DNA of 42,500 nt from Anaeromyces robustus (GCA_002104895.1 MCFG01000481.1:1-42500); one strand, 5' to 3'. Positions 1-14,464 are shown, counted from the first letter of the stretch. Program-made: numbers and translations. The notes: generated from the letters alone by a model not told the origin.

Positions 1-1745
1 TTATTATTATTGTATAGTAGTGGAATATAATATCTATATATTAAAAAAATAATTTGAAATATATAATAATATAATATATTTAATATATTATTATATTTAT
101 AAATGAAAAATACATACATAACATTAAAAGTACCGATGGATATCTTAATATTATATTAATCCATTTGATACTTGTATTAAGCCATATTCCATTAATTGAT
201 GTATCTGATGTAACATATAAATACCATAAACCAATGGATACTGACAAAAAAGTTGTTAATGTTATTGTGAATATAGAATATATTGCTACTCTTGGTAGGT
301 ATACTATTATTATTAAAAATAAATAGGTGATTCCAATGCATAATAATGCACATCTTATTTAATAATTAAAAATCATTGTTAATTTTATTATATTATTAAA
401 AGAAAGATAAATGAAAAATAATAAAAAATATGATTAATTACTTTATATAGGTATATCTATAATTTAAAGTATAAAAACAAATTTTCTCTATAAAATCTGT
501 TATTTCAAATAAATGCTTTAATTCTTCTTGGTCTAATTTTATTTTTCCTTTTTCAAAATATAGTTTTAGTTGCTTTAAGTTTTCTTCATTAATTATAGGA
601 ACACATCTATTTAATTCTAAATTATTATTTTTATTATTATAATTATTCAATTATTATAGATATTATTAATATAAGTAATAATATAGGTAAAGTGTAATTA
701 TTATATATTGATAAAATTCATACTTTGCTTTGATGGTAATCTTAGAAAGCATTTACCATCAAGTATACAGTTTTCATAATATTGTAATTCTCTATAGTCT
801 ATTGGTATACCATCAATATATTTATTATTATCATATATAATAATTTTATTATTACAATTTTCAAAACATTCATAACTCATAAAATTCGATGATATTACTA
901 AATTTAATGCTTTTTTATCCGATTTTCCTTCATAACCACATATATTTCCTTCAGAATCTGTTGAATATTGAATTCTTTAGTAATATGTTATTTTTTTGTT
1001 ATATTATATACATTTTATTTTTGTTTTTTTTGTAATATTATATATAAAAGTTTTATATAATTTTATTTAGATTTTATATTTATATGTTTATTATATATAT
1101 GTATATGTATATTACAATATTATTATTAGATTTATTCATTATTTTTATAATAATTATTTATATTATTATTATTATTATTATTAATACTATTAATATAAAA
1201 ATGTTAAAAATGATATACAATAAAAATTACCTATATATATTACCGAACAGAAATGCATATAAAGCAATACTTAAAGTAATAATTATAGCTATCATTAAAA
1301 ATGAGAAATATAACTCATCTGAAAATCTTCGTTTTGAATGAAGTATATTAGGAGGAAATTCAGTATTATTAATATAAGCCATTTTTTCTTCATCAATAAT
1401 AACTTCTTTATATACCCTATTTTTTCTAATTTTATTAATTGAATTTTTAACTTTTGAAACAATTTTATTTTTTAATGATTTAATTGATTTTTTTGATTTG
1501 GTTGAATGTGAAGATTTTATTGAATTCAATGACTTTGTTGAATGTATTGATTTGGTTGAATGTGAAGATTTTATCGAATGTAATGACTTTGTTGAATGTA
1601 TTGATTTGGTTGAATGTGAAGATTTTATCGAATGTAATGACTTTGTTGAATGTATTGATTTGGTTGAATGTAATGACTTCTTAGGTTGATTTGATTTTGC
1701 TTTAAGCAAAAATTTATTGTCATTAATTATTTTATTATCATCCAT
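1..1745 (-). CDS. Choline transporter-like protein (SLC44/CTL family), 5' part, five exons, runs off left edge
   Basis: Proposed exons on the minus strand: 1231-1745, 724-974, 442-616, 118-353 and 1-33; all junctions are GT/AG and keep frame. Exon 1 encodes a Ser/Lys/His-rich cytoplasmic tail, then the KRRFSDELYFSF stretch leading into a first membrane span that ends AFLFGNIYR. Splicing joins this to IQYSTDSEGNICGYE, the DSxGNxCG signature that follows the first span in CTL proteins. Exon 2 ends RLPSKQ and joins KLNRCVPIINEEN, matching the Cys-rich extracellular loop of the family. Exon 4 encodes two hydrophobic spans (CALLCIGITYLFLIIIVYLP and a second around TLTTFLSVSIGLWYLY). Family members are multi-span plasma or organelle membrane proteins linked to choline transport; the substrate is not established for fungal members. 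The C-terminal half lies outside the window. The family call is fairly firm, the last exon tentative. Confidence 0.72.
1495..1685 (-). repeat. 54-bp tandem repeat coding an HSTKS-type tail
   Basis: About three copies of a 54-bp unit encode 18-residue blocks built from the five-residue motif H-S-[TI]-K-S, in the N-terminal cytoplasmic tail of the CTL gene. The copies are almost identical at the nucleotide level, so the array is probably recent and variable in length. The regular Ser/Thr-Lys spacing makes a basic, phosphorylatable tail; that role is inference. Confidence 0.8.
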
Positions 1746-3058
<1,313 letters not shown>

Positions 3059-3603
3059 TTAATGTGATTTAAAATTCTTAAGGAAATTGGTGATACTACT
3101 ACTGTGATTTCGATTATTCTTAATAAATGTTTTAGATTCTGATAGTATAGATTCGTAATCTTTTTCGTCTAAACTGTAATCAAAGTCTGTATTATCCTCT
3201 TTATTATAATTTTTATTTAGCTTATTATTTATTAAATTTATATTATTATTACCCATACTATTATTACTATTATTTCTTATCATATTATTATTAAGAGAAT
3301 TTTTTTTCTTGTGATATATTTTTGAATTATTTTTATTATATAATCGAATTTCTTTTTCTTCATCTTTTTCAAGTTGTGATAAAACATCAAGTAGTTGCTC
3401 CTTATACACTTTAATTTTTTGGTATCTATCCGAAATATGATTATTGTTATTACTGTTATTATTATTAACTGGTGGAAGAGATGGTACAGTTTTTTTATAA
3501 TTTTTGAGAAGAGGTGTATTATTATTCTGATTATACTGAATATTGTTTGGATTTTGATAAATATCATTTACCTTTATTGGTGAAGGAGATCTATAACCTA
3601 TCA

Positions 3604-3649
<46 letters not shown>

Positions 3650-4956
3650 ATTAATATTATTATTAATATTAGTATTAATTGTTGATGAAGGTATGACAAC
3701 AGCTTTTCTCTGATATACAGGTGAGATTCCAGGAGGAGAATTTGGTTTAACTTGTTCGATTTGGGTATCTTCGTTTAATTTTGTTTTTGTAGATGGTTCA
3801 ATATTTTGAATTTTTTTTATAGTAATGTCTGCTTTTTCATCACTATTATTATTTTTCTTTATTTTATTTATTTATTTATATATAGTTTTTTTTTTTCATA
3901 TTTTATTTTATTTAATTTTGTATCATTTTTCAATATATATAATAATAATAATATATAAATATATATAATAATATATATTATAATTATAAATATTAGTTAT
4001 TATTTTATAATTAAGCAATTTAAATAAATGAATATTTAAATATACCTTTATTTCAGTATTAAATAATCTTTCTTGAATTAAAACCCATAACTTTTGGTTA
4101 ACTTCAATAAATTTATTTTTTAAAAGGTATAATATCGTATTATATCCTGAATCAATTTGCTTCTCATATTTATTGAAGAATGCTACAATAAATTTATTAA
4201 AAATAATTTGATATCCCTTTCAATAATAATTATTAAATAAATAAAAGAAGTTAATATAATGTTGAATAGTTCCTTTTCATTCTTATTTTTTCATAAAAAA
4301 AAAAAAAAAGATAAAAATGTATTATTTCATATATGTTTTTTATTATTTTGTTTTTATTATACTAATATATTATATTAGTATAATATAAATATTATTTACA
4401 TTTGTAGTGGGCAGTGTTAACCATAATATAAAAATAGCTTTTATTTCACTGTAAAATGGGAACCTTTATTATTATATAAATATTTAATATTAAAATATAT
4501 AATTATATTATATTATGTTATATTATTTATTTATTTATTATAATAATAATAATAATAATAAAAGTAATAAATAATATAGTTATATATACCAAAATAATAA
4601 TTTATCTGTAAATGTTTGAAAAACAGCAAATGTGCCAATGACAATCCTTCATTATGATTATAATATAAAAAAAATTTAATTATATACTTTGAAATAGAAA
4701 AAGAAGTTTGTGATGAAATATAATTTAATATATAAAACATACCAATATACTAATACTTTTGAAGCTTCACTAGGATTATACATTAATATTTTATATGACT
4801 TATAGATTGGATAAAGATATCCAGCTGAAGTACTTTAAGAAAAATAAAATAACAATAAAAATAGAATTATAACAATTTAGTATGGTTTAAGATTTTTTTT
4901 AATAATAGATAAATAATAAATTATTTTTACCATACAAGCGTTGATATAATAGCCAT
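3059..4956 (-). CDS. REEP/HVA22/Yop1 family (TB2/DP1) ER membrane-shaping protein, six exons
   Basis: Exons on the minus strand: 4931-4956, 4743-4832, 4590-4646, 4400-4463, 4046-4216 and 3059-3856. Together they give 1206 nt, 401 residues. The start ATG is at 4956-4954 and the first residues are MAIISTLV. Joined exons read SAGYLYPIYKSYK, then YWIVIGTFAVFQTFTDKLLF, then WFPFYSEIKAIFILWLTLP, then a Lys/Glu-rich helix to about residue 136. This is the order of the TB2/DP1/HVA22 domain: YPxYxSyKA, a hydrophobic hairpin with YW...E/Q.F.D, then PFYxEIKxxFxLWL. Family proteins use this hairpin to curve tubular ER and traffic membrane cargo. The last 265 residues are an Asn-rich, low-complexity cytosolic tail with SPSPIK and a charged coiled-coil-like segment (about 205-235). 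The first three introns are all phase 2 and each splits a codon after TG. Confidence 0.85.
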
Positions 4957-6028
4957 TTTCTAAAATTTATCCAAATTATATATATGTATATATTTAATTT
5001 AATTTAAAATTGATTAAATAGAAAGCTGATATTTTATTTTAATTATAATTGTTACTATTGTTGAAATAATGAATTATTTTATAATGAAAAATTTTTATTC
5101 TTATATGTTTTTTAAAATTATATCATTATTAATTATTCATTAATAAAATAGAAATATAAACTAATTTTATTATATAATTTCACTTTTTTTTTTTTTATAA
5201 TGTTTTTTGGTAATTAAATGTATGCATTGTTCCTTTTTCTGTTAAAAGAAATAGAAAAGAAATTATTATTGAAACTTCAATTTAAGAACTATAAAAAAAA
5301 TAAACTTTAATTAATAACAAATCATTTCATAGAATTAAACAATTTATACTCTTATAATTTTATGTTTTTATTGGATTTTAATTGAATATTATTTATTTTA
5401 AATATTTTTATAATATAATGTATAATTTATATTTATATATATAAGTATATGTGATTTAGTTTTTATGTTTTCTTAAAATAAACTTTATATTTAATTTTAA
5501 TCATTTTTGTAATAAGAATTTAGTAGACAAAAAAATAAACTTTACTAGGATATATAATTAAAGTAAAAATTTGTATCTATTACATTAATTTTTTTAAATA
5601 ATATGCATTTTATATATAATTTAAATATATTTATCTTTAAAATATATTATAAAATAATATAAATTTTAATATGTAATTAAATGAGTTAAAAAAAAGTATT
5701 GAAGAAAAGTATTTTTTTTTTAATAGTTTTTTTTTTATAATATTTTATCCATAAATAAAAAAATTAAAAAAAATATCTATTAAAAATTTTTTCTCACAGT
5801 AGATTATAAAAATTTTAAAATTAATAGATATATTAAAATATAAATTATTATAATTATTCATATATTAAATTAATATTAAATCAATAATTATTGTTAATTA
5901 ATTAATTATTTATTTATTATTAAATGTTTGAAAATGTTTATATTTAATTTTCTCTTTTTTTATTTTATTTCAAATATTATATGGTATATGGAATATATCA
6001 CGTATTACAATATATACTTAATTAATTA

Positions 6029-6320
<292 letters not shown>

Positions 6321-6600
6321 TTAATATTATATTGAAATGAAAAAAAATAAAAGTTTATTATTATCTATATATAAATAATAGTAATGAATTCCATACATAA
6401 TTTTTTTTTTTTCAAAAAATTAAAAATTAAATTTATAATGATTTCAATAATTATTTATATATATGTAAGATTTATTTAATAAAATATATATATTAATTAA
6501 TGTAAGATATATAAAGATATATAGTAACATTATATTCATTTTTAAATAGAATTATAATAATTAAATTTACCGTACATATATAAATCATAAATTAATAAAT

Positions 6601-6604
<4 letters not shown>

Positions 6605-6637
<33 letters not shown>
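6605..6637. repeat. Poly-T run of 33
   Basis: This is an uninterrupted homopolymer in the divergent intergenic region. Long poly(dA:dT) tracts exclude nucleosomes in fungi, so it could lie in an open promoter; that is inference. Confidence 0.85.
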
Positions 6638-6644
<7 letters not shown>

Positions 6645-8033
6645 AAAATAAAAATATATATATAATAGTTATATATATATTGGAATTGAAATTTGTTAAT
6701 ATATAATAACATTTATAAAGGAATTCTTTGTTAATAAAATAAAGAAAAAATCCTTATTATATGTTATTTATTGTTAATTTATGTCAAGCTTTTATGTATT
6801 CCTGTATTAATTTCCTTTAATGAAAATTTTTTCATTATAGAATCTTTTTTTTTATCAATTTGTTATTTTTATAAAGGTATTAAGGAAATCAAAAAATTAG
6901 ATATATAAATAATAATACAAACTATATTTATATAAATATAACAGATTATAATATATAGTTAAAGAATAAGATTCATAAAAATTAATAAAGTTAATAAAAA
7001 CAAACACAGTAAAAGAACAATAATCAATATATATATATATTTTAAATAAATTATTTATTTAAATTATTTTAATAGAGTTTTTTTTTTTATTACTTTTTCT
7101 CATTTTTTTATTATTATTTTTTTTTTCCTGTAGTACTTTATTATAATTAATTTGTTAACTGATAATATTATTTATTATATATAGAATAATCAGTAAAAAT
7201 CAAAATCAAAATCAAATATATACACATAAATAAAGTAAATAATAATTAATTACAATAATAATCAATACATATAATCAATACATTTTGTTTTAAAATTTAA
7301 AATATATTTATATGTTTATCGAAATAAAACATATTAGTATATATTGAAATAATGTATAATAGTCGTTAAGATAAATAAAATTACGAATACATAAAAATAA
7401 ATAATATTCAAAAAGTATAAATCGAGAATATATTTAGTAAAAAATAAAATAAATAATTTTAAATAATAAATTTAAAGTATAATAATAAAAATAAAAATAA
7501 TTAATAAATTAATCAGTATAAAATAAACGAACTAAAAATAACAAATTATTATATAATCAAAAAAGGATAATATTGATACATACAAAAGGTAATATTGTAT
7601 TACGAATTACAATAAAATATTTTTATAATTTTTTTTATTATATATTTTTTCAACTAACATTATATTATTTATGTAATATATAAATATATATATATAATTT
7701 TAAATATTTTTTATATTTTAAGTTTAAGAGATATTTAATGAATATTTAAACTAATTTTCTAATAGTATGTATATTATATTTATATAATTTAAATACTTAA
7801 TACTTATAGTATTTTATTATTATGATATTTATGTATATGTTTTTATTAAAAATTTTTAATAGAAAAATTGTTTTTTCAATTTAATATTTTATGAATATTT
7901 ATTAATATAAATGGATATTTAATTTATTTAGTAGAATATAAAAGAAATTTAAAATTCTTTACTAAAAAAAATATAATTTATTGATTATTATATTCATTTT
8001 TTTATATATTATATAATTAATTTATAAATGCAA

Positions 8034-8035
<2 letters not shown>

Positions 8036-8097
<62 letters not shown>

Positions 8098-8117
8098 TAT
8101 TATTATTATTATTATAA
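8036..8117. repeat. (TTA)n microsatellite in the presumed first intron of the CAF120-like gene
   Basis: About 26 TTA/ATT units end nine bases before the AG acceptor at 8125-8126. They form the pyrimidine-poor but T-rich 3' end of the proposed 5' intron. Confidence 0.9.
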
Positions 8118-8126
8118 CATTAATAG

Positions 8127-10232
8127 TGTCAGGTTTAAACAGTGACGAAGGAAATATCCGTACTCTTGTACCGTATTTTCATACTTATTCAGAAAAACTT
8201 TATGTTTCGGGATATTTATATAAAAAGAATGAATTTCAACCTGATGGAAAACCATTTGTTTATAATAGTCCAAATCAAAAGTGGACAAAATGGTGGGTAG
8301 AATTATGGGGTCCAGTATTAAAATTTTGGCAAGCCCCATTAACAAACCCACCTCCATCATCAACTGAAGAAGTTATTCAAAAAGAATTAGCACCATCACC
8401 AAAATTTATTGATGAGTTAAAAGCAAATCAAAAAGTCCCAAATTATATTAATATTTCTGATTCTATAACTGAATTAGCAGCGGACCATTTAGAAGATTCA
8501 AATGAAAATCCACCATATCCATATCGTTATACCTTTTCATTATCTACTACAAGATTAAATTTATTTATATTAGCATCACCAACAATGGATTCGGCAAAAA
8601 GTTGGGTGGCAGCTATTCGTCTTTCATGTTTTGAACAATCTAGATTAAATGAACTTTATTCTTATAGATTATTAAGAGGACCAAGTTTTTCACAAATTTG
8701 GTATGATTTTCATTATGATGCAAGAAACCCAACAGTTCCAAAGAAACCAATATTTTTTGATGGTTATATGCAAGCAAGATTAAATTATGCTAAAGAATGG
8801 AAACGTTATTATGTTGTCATTACTTCAGAAAATAAAAAAAAAAAGAAAAAAATGTTTCAAAAGAGAAGTCCTCATATTAATTCTTTAAGTGATACAAGTC
8901 TTTCAGAAGAGACTGGTCATATTTGTTTCTATAATGAAAGAGAAGATGCTAAAAAGAAACAGCCAATTATTGAAATTAATGATGTTTCTCAAGTATATGC
9001 TGTTTGGCCTGAAAAACCAGAAATTGTTGAAGCTGGCGCAGGTGGTGTTGTAAAAGTTGAAGGTAATATTCTTTTTTCTAAAGACCTTGTTCTTCCAAGG
9101 AGAGATTTTACTCATCATCCAAATACAACTTTTAAAGAACGACCAGAATCTGCATTTGCATTGTTTATGCTTCCAACTATTACTGATTTAGCAAGATGTC
9201 TTGTTTCTGTAATTGGTTCATTTTCTTTATCACCATATGGTTCATCAGCAAAACAAGATTCATCCGTAGGAGATGGATCTAGAGATATTGGTTTATTAAC
9301 CGAAGAACTTCCAGAAAATGTTGAACCTACAGAAGTTGATATTAGAACTTGGGGTTTATTATTCTTATCTACACCAGAAGTTCAAAATGTTATTAAGGAA
9401 AATGATACTTCACTTATTAAAACAAAAGATCAATTTGCTGAAATTTTAAAAGAAAAACGTAATTATAGACTTAATAGAGATCTTGAAAGCTTTAGAAATA
9501 AAGTTAATAAAAGCATTCATGAAAGATGTTCAAGAGAACGTGTTGATTTTGAAAATCATTGGAATGGCATAGACGGCTTAAATGTTGGAATGAATAATAT
9601 GCAAATCGAAGAAGAAGAAGAAGATGATGATGATGAGGATGAAGAAACTTTTGAAGTTGGAGAAAATGTTGAAGAAGAAGAAGAAGAGGAAGAAGAAGAA
9701 GATGACGATGATGATGACGATGATGATGACGATGATGATGACGATGATGATGACGATGATGACGACGATGATGATGACGACGATGATGAAGAAGATGAGG
9801 AAGAATCAAATAAACAACTTAATCCTAATATGAATGTAATGAATCCAATGATGATGAATAATATGCAAATGGGTCAAATGGTTAACGCCAATGGTCAACA
9901 ATATGCTCTTGTTGCACAACCAGTTATGTCTGAAGATGGTACACAAATTGTTAATTGGACATACAATTACCAATTAGTTGATCCAGCTCAGTACCAAGTA
10001 ATATTTTAAATATATATATTAATATTTATATTAGTTTTTTTTTTTTTTTTTATTTTGTTATCATATTATATATGTTTCTTTTTATTTTCATTTATAATCT
10101 TAAATTATCATCATATTAACAATTTTTTAATTTTTTAATATATATTAAATTATATATATTTATTTTAATATATCATTGATTAAACAAACAAACAAACAAA
10201 CAAACAAACAAACAAACAAACAAACAAACAAA

Positions 10233-10279
<47 letters not shown>

Positions 10280-13200
10280 TTATTATTATTACTTGAATGT
10301 TATATAGTTACAAATGCAACAAATGCAACAAATGCAAATGATGCAAATGCAAATGGCTGGAATGCAACAACCAAAACCAGTTTATCCAATGAGTAAACTT
10401 GAAGAAGATGAAAGTGATAGTGATGATGATGACGATGATGATGATGATGATGATGATGATGACGATGACGATGATGAAGATGAAGATGAAAATGAAGATG
10501 AAGGAAAGGAAGAATCTAAGGAAAATGAAGAAAATAAAGAGAAAAAGAAAAATAAACCAGAAAATGAAGAAAAAACAATTCCTACAACAGAAGAAACAAC
10601 TGAAGTTCAAGTTGAAAAACAAAAATCACCAGTGAAAGAATCATCTAATGATAATAAAAATAGTTCCACTGAAAGTACTCAACAAGTAACTGAAACTAGT
10701 ACTGAAGTAAAAGATAAAGATGAAAAAGAATTAGAAACAGAAGCTAAAAAAGCAGAAGGAAAAGAAAATGAAGGAGATACAGAAGAAAAAGAAAAAGAAG
10801 GTGAAGAAAAAGAGGAAGAAGAAGAAGAAGATGATGATGATGACGATGATGATGATGATGACGATGATGACGATGACGATGATGATGATGACGATGATGA
10901 TGATGACGACGATGATGATGATGATGATGATGATGATGACGACGACGATGATGATGATGAAGATAAAGATGATGAAAATAATATGGCTAATAATCCAATG
11001 ATGTATAATACCATGATGCAACAACAATTAATGATGCCAGTAATGCCACAAATTACTAGTATTCCTACTTATCAAAGTAAATATTTATTATTATTATTAT
11101 TATATTATTTATTATTATATATCACATATTATCTTAAAAAATATATAATTTTAATTTTTCTTTCTAATATATATTTTTTAAAATTTTTAATTTTAATTTT
11201 AATATTGTAATTAATGTTATAAATATATATATATATTATTTTGTTATAAATTATTATGATATTATAGATAGAATGTCTATGATGGTATTAGATCCAAATC
11301 AGGTGGCTGCTCAACAAGCTATGCTTCAAAATTCAATGATGGCATCTGCTAAAACTGACATGAAGGATGCTACTCAAGGACCACAACCAATTCCTCAATA
11401 TGTCCAAAACACACATTTACAAATGATGAAAGGTGGATCTCTTGATGTATTTCAGGATATGGATCCAACTAGTAGTGAATTTATGAATATGCTTCAAGCA
11501 CAACGTGCATCCGTTTTAGGTATACCACAAGCAATGCCACAAATACCAAAAAGTCATTCTTCCAATGATGATGATGATGATGACGATGATGATGATGATG
11601 ATGAAAGCTCAAATTCTCAAAATATTGAGGCTGAAGGTGTTCAACCATCTAACTATCCTTTATTTGCACCAAATTCATTGATGGCTCAAAGAGAAAGAGC
11701 AAATGCTCAAAAGAAATTGTTAGAAGAACAACAACAAAAACTTAGAGAAGAATATGGTGTTGCTCAAACTGGTCCACTTCTTGGTACAGTTAAAAAAGAT
11801 GGTGGTAAACCAAAACTAGAAGGAGGTTTAGTTGGTGAAGTTGATCGTAGAGCTCGTGAAAAAGAAATGTTAAAGAAAATGGGTATATATAAACCACCAC
11901 CACCACAAGAAAGACTCCCATCATATGTTCAAAAACCAGGACCAACAGGAAGTCCAATGTTAAATGGTTTAAGACCAATGAGTATGATGGGACCTCCAAA
12001 TCCTATGCTTAATAGACCAATATCAATGATGGGTAGTCCATTGAATATGCCACATTCAGGTGGTTCTTCATATGGAAATATAGGAAATGATTATGAAGGT
12101 GAAGATCCTATGTCTGTACGTAATCGTGATATTCTTGCGAGAACTTGGTTAGAAAAAGAACGTGAAAAGGAACGTCAAAGACAATTTGAACGTAATATGG
12201 AAATGATGCCTAATAATAATATGCTTCATCCACCAGGTTCGGGTCATTTAGGTCCATCATATCCAGGTGAAAGGAGAAGCTTTATGCCACCACAACCTGG
12301 TTATAGTCCAGGCCCACATGGAGTTAATAGTATGTTAACTGCTAAGAAATATTCTATTACTAATATTCCAGATGATGATGAAAGTACTGATGATGAAGAA
12401 AATAAACCATTAGGTATTATAGCGAGAAAGCCAATGGATAGTGATGAAGATGATGATGATAAACCATTAGTTGGTATGATAAAGAGTAAATCAAAAGCAG
12501 CTGCTATAGCTAAGAAAAATAAAAAGAAGTATAGAAATAATGAAAGTTCTAGTAGTGGAACTGAAACTGGTTCATCTTCCGATAGTAGTGAAGATGAACT
12601 TGCACAAGAAATGGAAGAAGAAGCTGCTAAGAGTAGAAGTAGAAGAAATAGAAGACGTAATGATGATGACAGCGAAGATAGTGAAGATAGTGAAGATAGT
12701 GAAGATAGTGAAGATAGTGAAGATGATAGTGAAGATAACTCAAGAAGAAGAAGAGGAAAAGATAAATATTCTCGTTCTAAACATAAAAAAGATAGTAGAT
12801 CCAAATCAAAGTCAAAATCAAAATCTAAATCGAAATCTAAATCTAAATCAAAATCTAAATCTAAATCAAAATCTAAATCAAAGCGTCGCGGTGGACGTTA
12901 TAGAGATGAATCCGAATCCGAATCCGAATCTGAATCTGAATCTGAAAGTGAAGAAGAAACAACCGAAGAAGAATCTGAAGAATCTTTAGAAGAAGCTCCA
13001 AGAAAATCTAGAAAGGGAAGTAAATATGATAATAGAAAATCAAGTAAATCTTCTAAATCAAAGAAACATAAAGGAAGAAGTAGTAGAAATGCTAGTGAAA
13101 CTGAAGATTCATTAAATGAAGAACCAGAAGCTTCAGCTAGTCAAGAAGAAGTTGAAAGTAGTCTTGATGAAAGTGAAGAAATTCTTGAAAGTAAAAGAAG

Positions 13201-14464
13201 TAAAGGTAGACGTGATTCTCAAAAGAATCAAAAATCTAAACGTAAAAACAGATATGACGACACTGAAGAATCTGAATCACATAATGAATCTGAATCTGAA
13301 TCCGAATCTGAATCCGAATCCGAATCCGAATCTGATTCAGATTACGATTATAAACGTTCAAAAGGTAAAAAAGGTAGAAAAAGTAGTAAAAAAGATAAAA
13401 AATCTAAAAGTAAATCAGGTCGTAGTTCTAAGGATAGAGATAGAGGTAAATCTTCAAGATCTAAAAGTCATAGATATGATGATAGTGAAAGTGAAGAAAG
13501 TGAAGAAGAAGTTACTTCTCCATCTAGAAGAAAGAACAAAGATAAACAAGTTAAATCTCCATCAAGGAGTAGACATTCTTCACCAGTTTCTTCACCACGT
13601 AAAAGAAAAAATTCTAATTCTATAAAATCTCCAAAACTATTAAATACACCTACAGTTAAATCACCAACTCTTAGTCATTCAGGTCATTCATCAAGAGCTT
13701 CATCTTCTAGAAATTCACCAAGAAATTCACCAAGAGTTAAAACAGGAGAAAAATCACCATTACGTTCACCTGGTAGTAATAAATTACGTTTACCAGTATC
13801 TATTTCAGCAATTTATGATGAAACTGAATCAGAAACTGAATCAGAAACTGAATCAGAAACTGAATCAGAAACTGAATCTGAAGAAAATGTTCCACAACAA
13901 GAAGAAGAAACTAATACTGCACCACCTACTTCTCATCGTCTTTCTTATCAACAACAATATCAATCCTTTGCAAATAAAAATGGACCATTTATATCACCAA
14001 AAACATCATCATCTAATCCAAGTCAATTTTATGATGTAAATCGTTCTTCTCCACAATCACGTTCCTCACCACAATCTCCTATGAAATCACCTTTAAGATC
14101 ACCAGGTCGTTCATCAATAAAAACAGATATACCACAACCATTCTCACCTAAATTAACCTCACCTGTAAAACCAGCAAAACCTATTTATCCAACTAATGTA
14201 ATTTATAACCAAGTAGATGCTAAATTTGATAGTTTTGTTAAACAATATATTAAAGTACGTTCACTTTCTACTTTATCACGTAATGCATTATATGATCGTT
14301 TCTTAAGATGGTGGGGTACAGTAAGAAGCCAGAATGAAGAACCTAATCCACCAATGGAAGTTATGGAAGAAATTATGATAGATAATGGTTTTATGTTAAA
14401 GAAAACAGTTAATCCAATAACAGGTGTTGCAGATAAAGTTTGGAATAATCTTCAATTATTATAA
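8127..14464 (+). CDS. CAF120/SKG3-like tandem PH-domain protein, three coding exons, about 1945 residues
   Basis: Exons 8127-9997, 10308-11076 and 11268-14464, with GT/AG introns and frame kept. No ATG opens the frame: the sequence before TG-TCA-GGT is an AG acceptor (8125-8126), so the initiator A must come from an upstream exon. Residues about 2-180 begin LNSDEGNIRTLVPYFHTYSE and form a PH domain (SGYLYKK, WTKWWVELWGPVLKFW, SWVAAIRLSCFE). Residues about 208-370 form a second PH-like domain (GYMQARLNYAKEWKRYYVV, ICFYNERE, LVKVEG-type strand, FALFMLP). This order matches fungal Caf120/Skg3, which yeast work links to the CCR4-NOT complex and the bud site. Beyond are acidic tracts, Met/Gln-rich blocks, the conserved-looking GPLLGTVKK and GGLVGEVDRR segment, then Ser-Lys and Ser-Glu repeats and SP-rich sequence. 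The last 85 residues (from about DAKFDSFVKQYI) look globular but I do not recognise them. Confidence 0.82.
9606..9800 (+). repeat. First Asp/Glu tract of the CAF120-like gene
   Basis: GAA/GAT/GAC codons encode about 60 nearly uninterrupted acidic residues. Both GAT and GAC are used for Asp, so the peptide tract is kept while the DNA repeat is partly randomised. This suggests selection on the protein rather than only replication slippage. Confidence 0.85.
9998..10307 (+). other. Intron 1 (coding) of the CAF120-like gene, with (CAAA)n
   Basis: It begins GTAATATTT after codon CAA (9995-9997) and ends TTATATAG before TTA-CAA-ATG, phase 0. It contains (CAAA)n at about 10182-10230, (AAAT)n to about 10264 and short AAT/ATT runs. 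Reading through it would stop at TAA 10007-10009, nine bases after the end of the codon. Confidence 0.8.
10413..10975 (+). repeat. Second and third acidic tracts of the CAF120-like gene
   Basis: Two blocks (10413-10500 and 10800-10975) encode runs of Asp with mixed GAT/GAC codons. They flank a Glu/Lys-rich segment with SPVKE. The third is about 48 Asp in a row. Confidence 0.85.
11077..11267 (+). other. Intron 2 (coding) of the CAF120-like gene
   Basis: It begins GTAAATATTT and ends ATATTATAG, phase 1. Splicing joins IPTYQ to NRMSMMVLD. Read-through would give a hydrophobic Leu/Ile-rich extension and stop near 11208, which is clearly non-coding in character. Confidence 0.8.
12660..12950 (+). 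repeat. Ser-Glu-Asp and Ser-Lys dipeptide repeats
   Basis: Within exon 4, GATAGTGAA units code (EDS)n, then TCTAAA/TCAAAA units code about 17 Ser-Lys dipeptides, then TCCGAA/TCTGAA units code Ser-Glu dipeptides. The charge therefore alternates acidic, basic, acidic over about 100 residues. Similar Ser-Glu blocks recur near 13285-13335 and Thr-Glu-Ser-Glu at 13820-13880. Confidence 0.85.

Noticed and set aside
1084-1341. Plus-strand 85-codon frame
   Set aside because: It overlaps intron 1 and the end of exon 1 of the minus-strand CTL gene and has the composition of random A+T-rich DNA.
9504-9833. His/Arg-rich minus-strand and Met-rich plus-strand frames over the acidic tracts
   Set aside because: They are shadows of GAT/GAC/GAA codons in the CAF120-like gene. 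The same holds for the Ser-rich and Ile-rich frames at 10679-11027.
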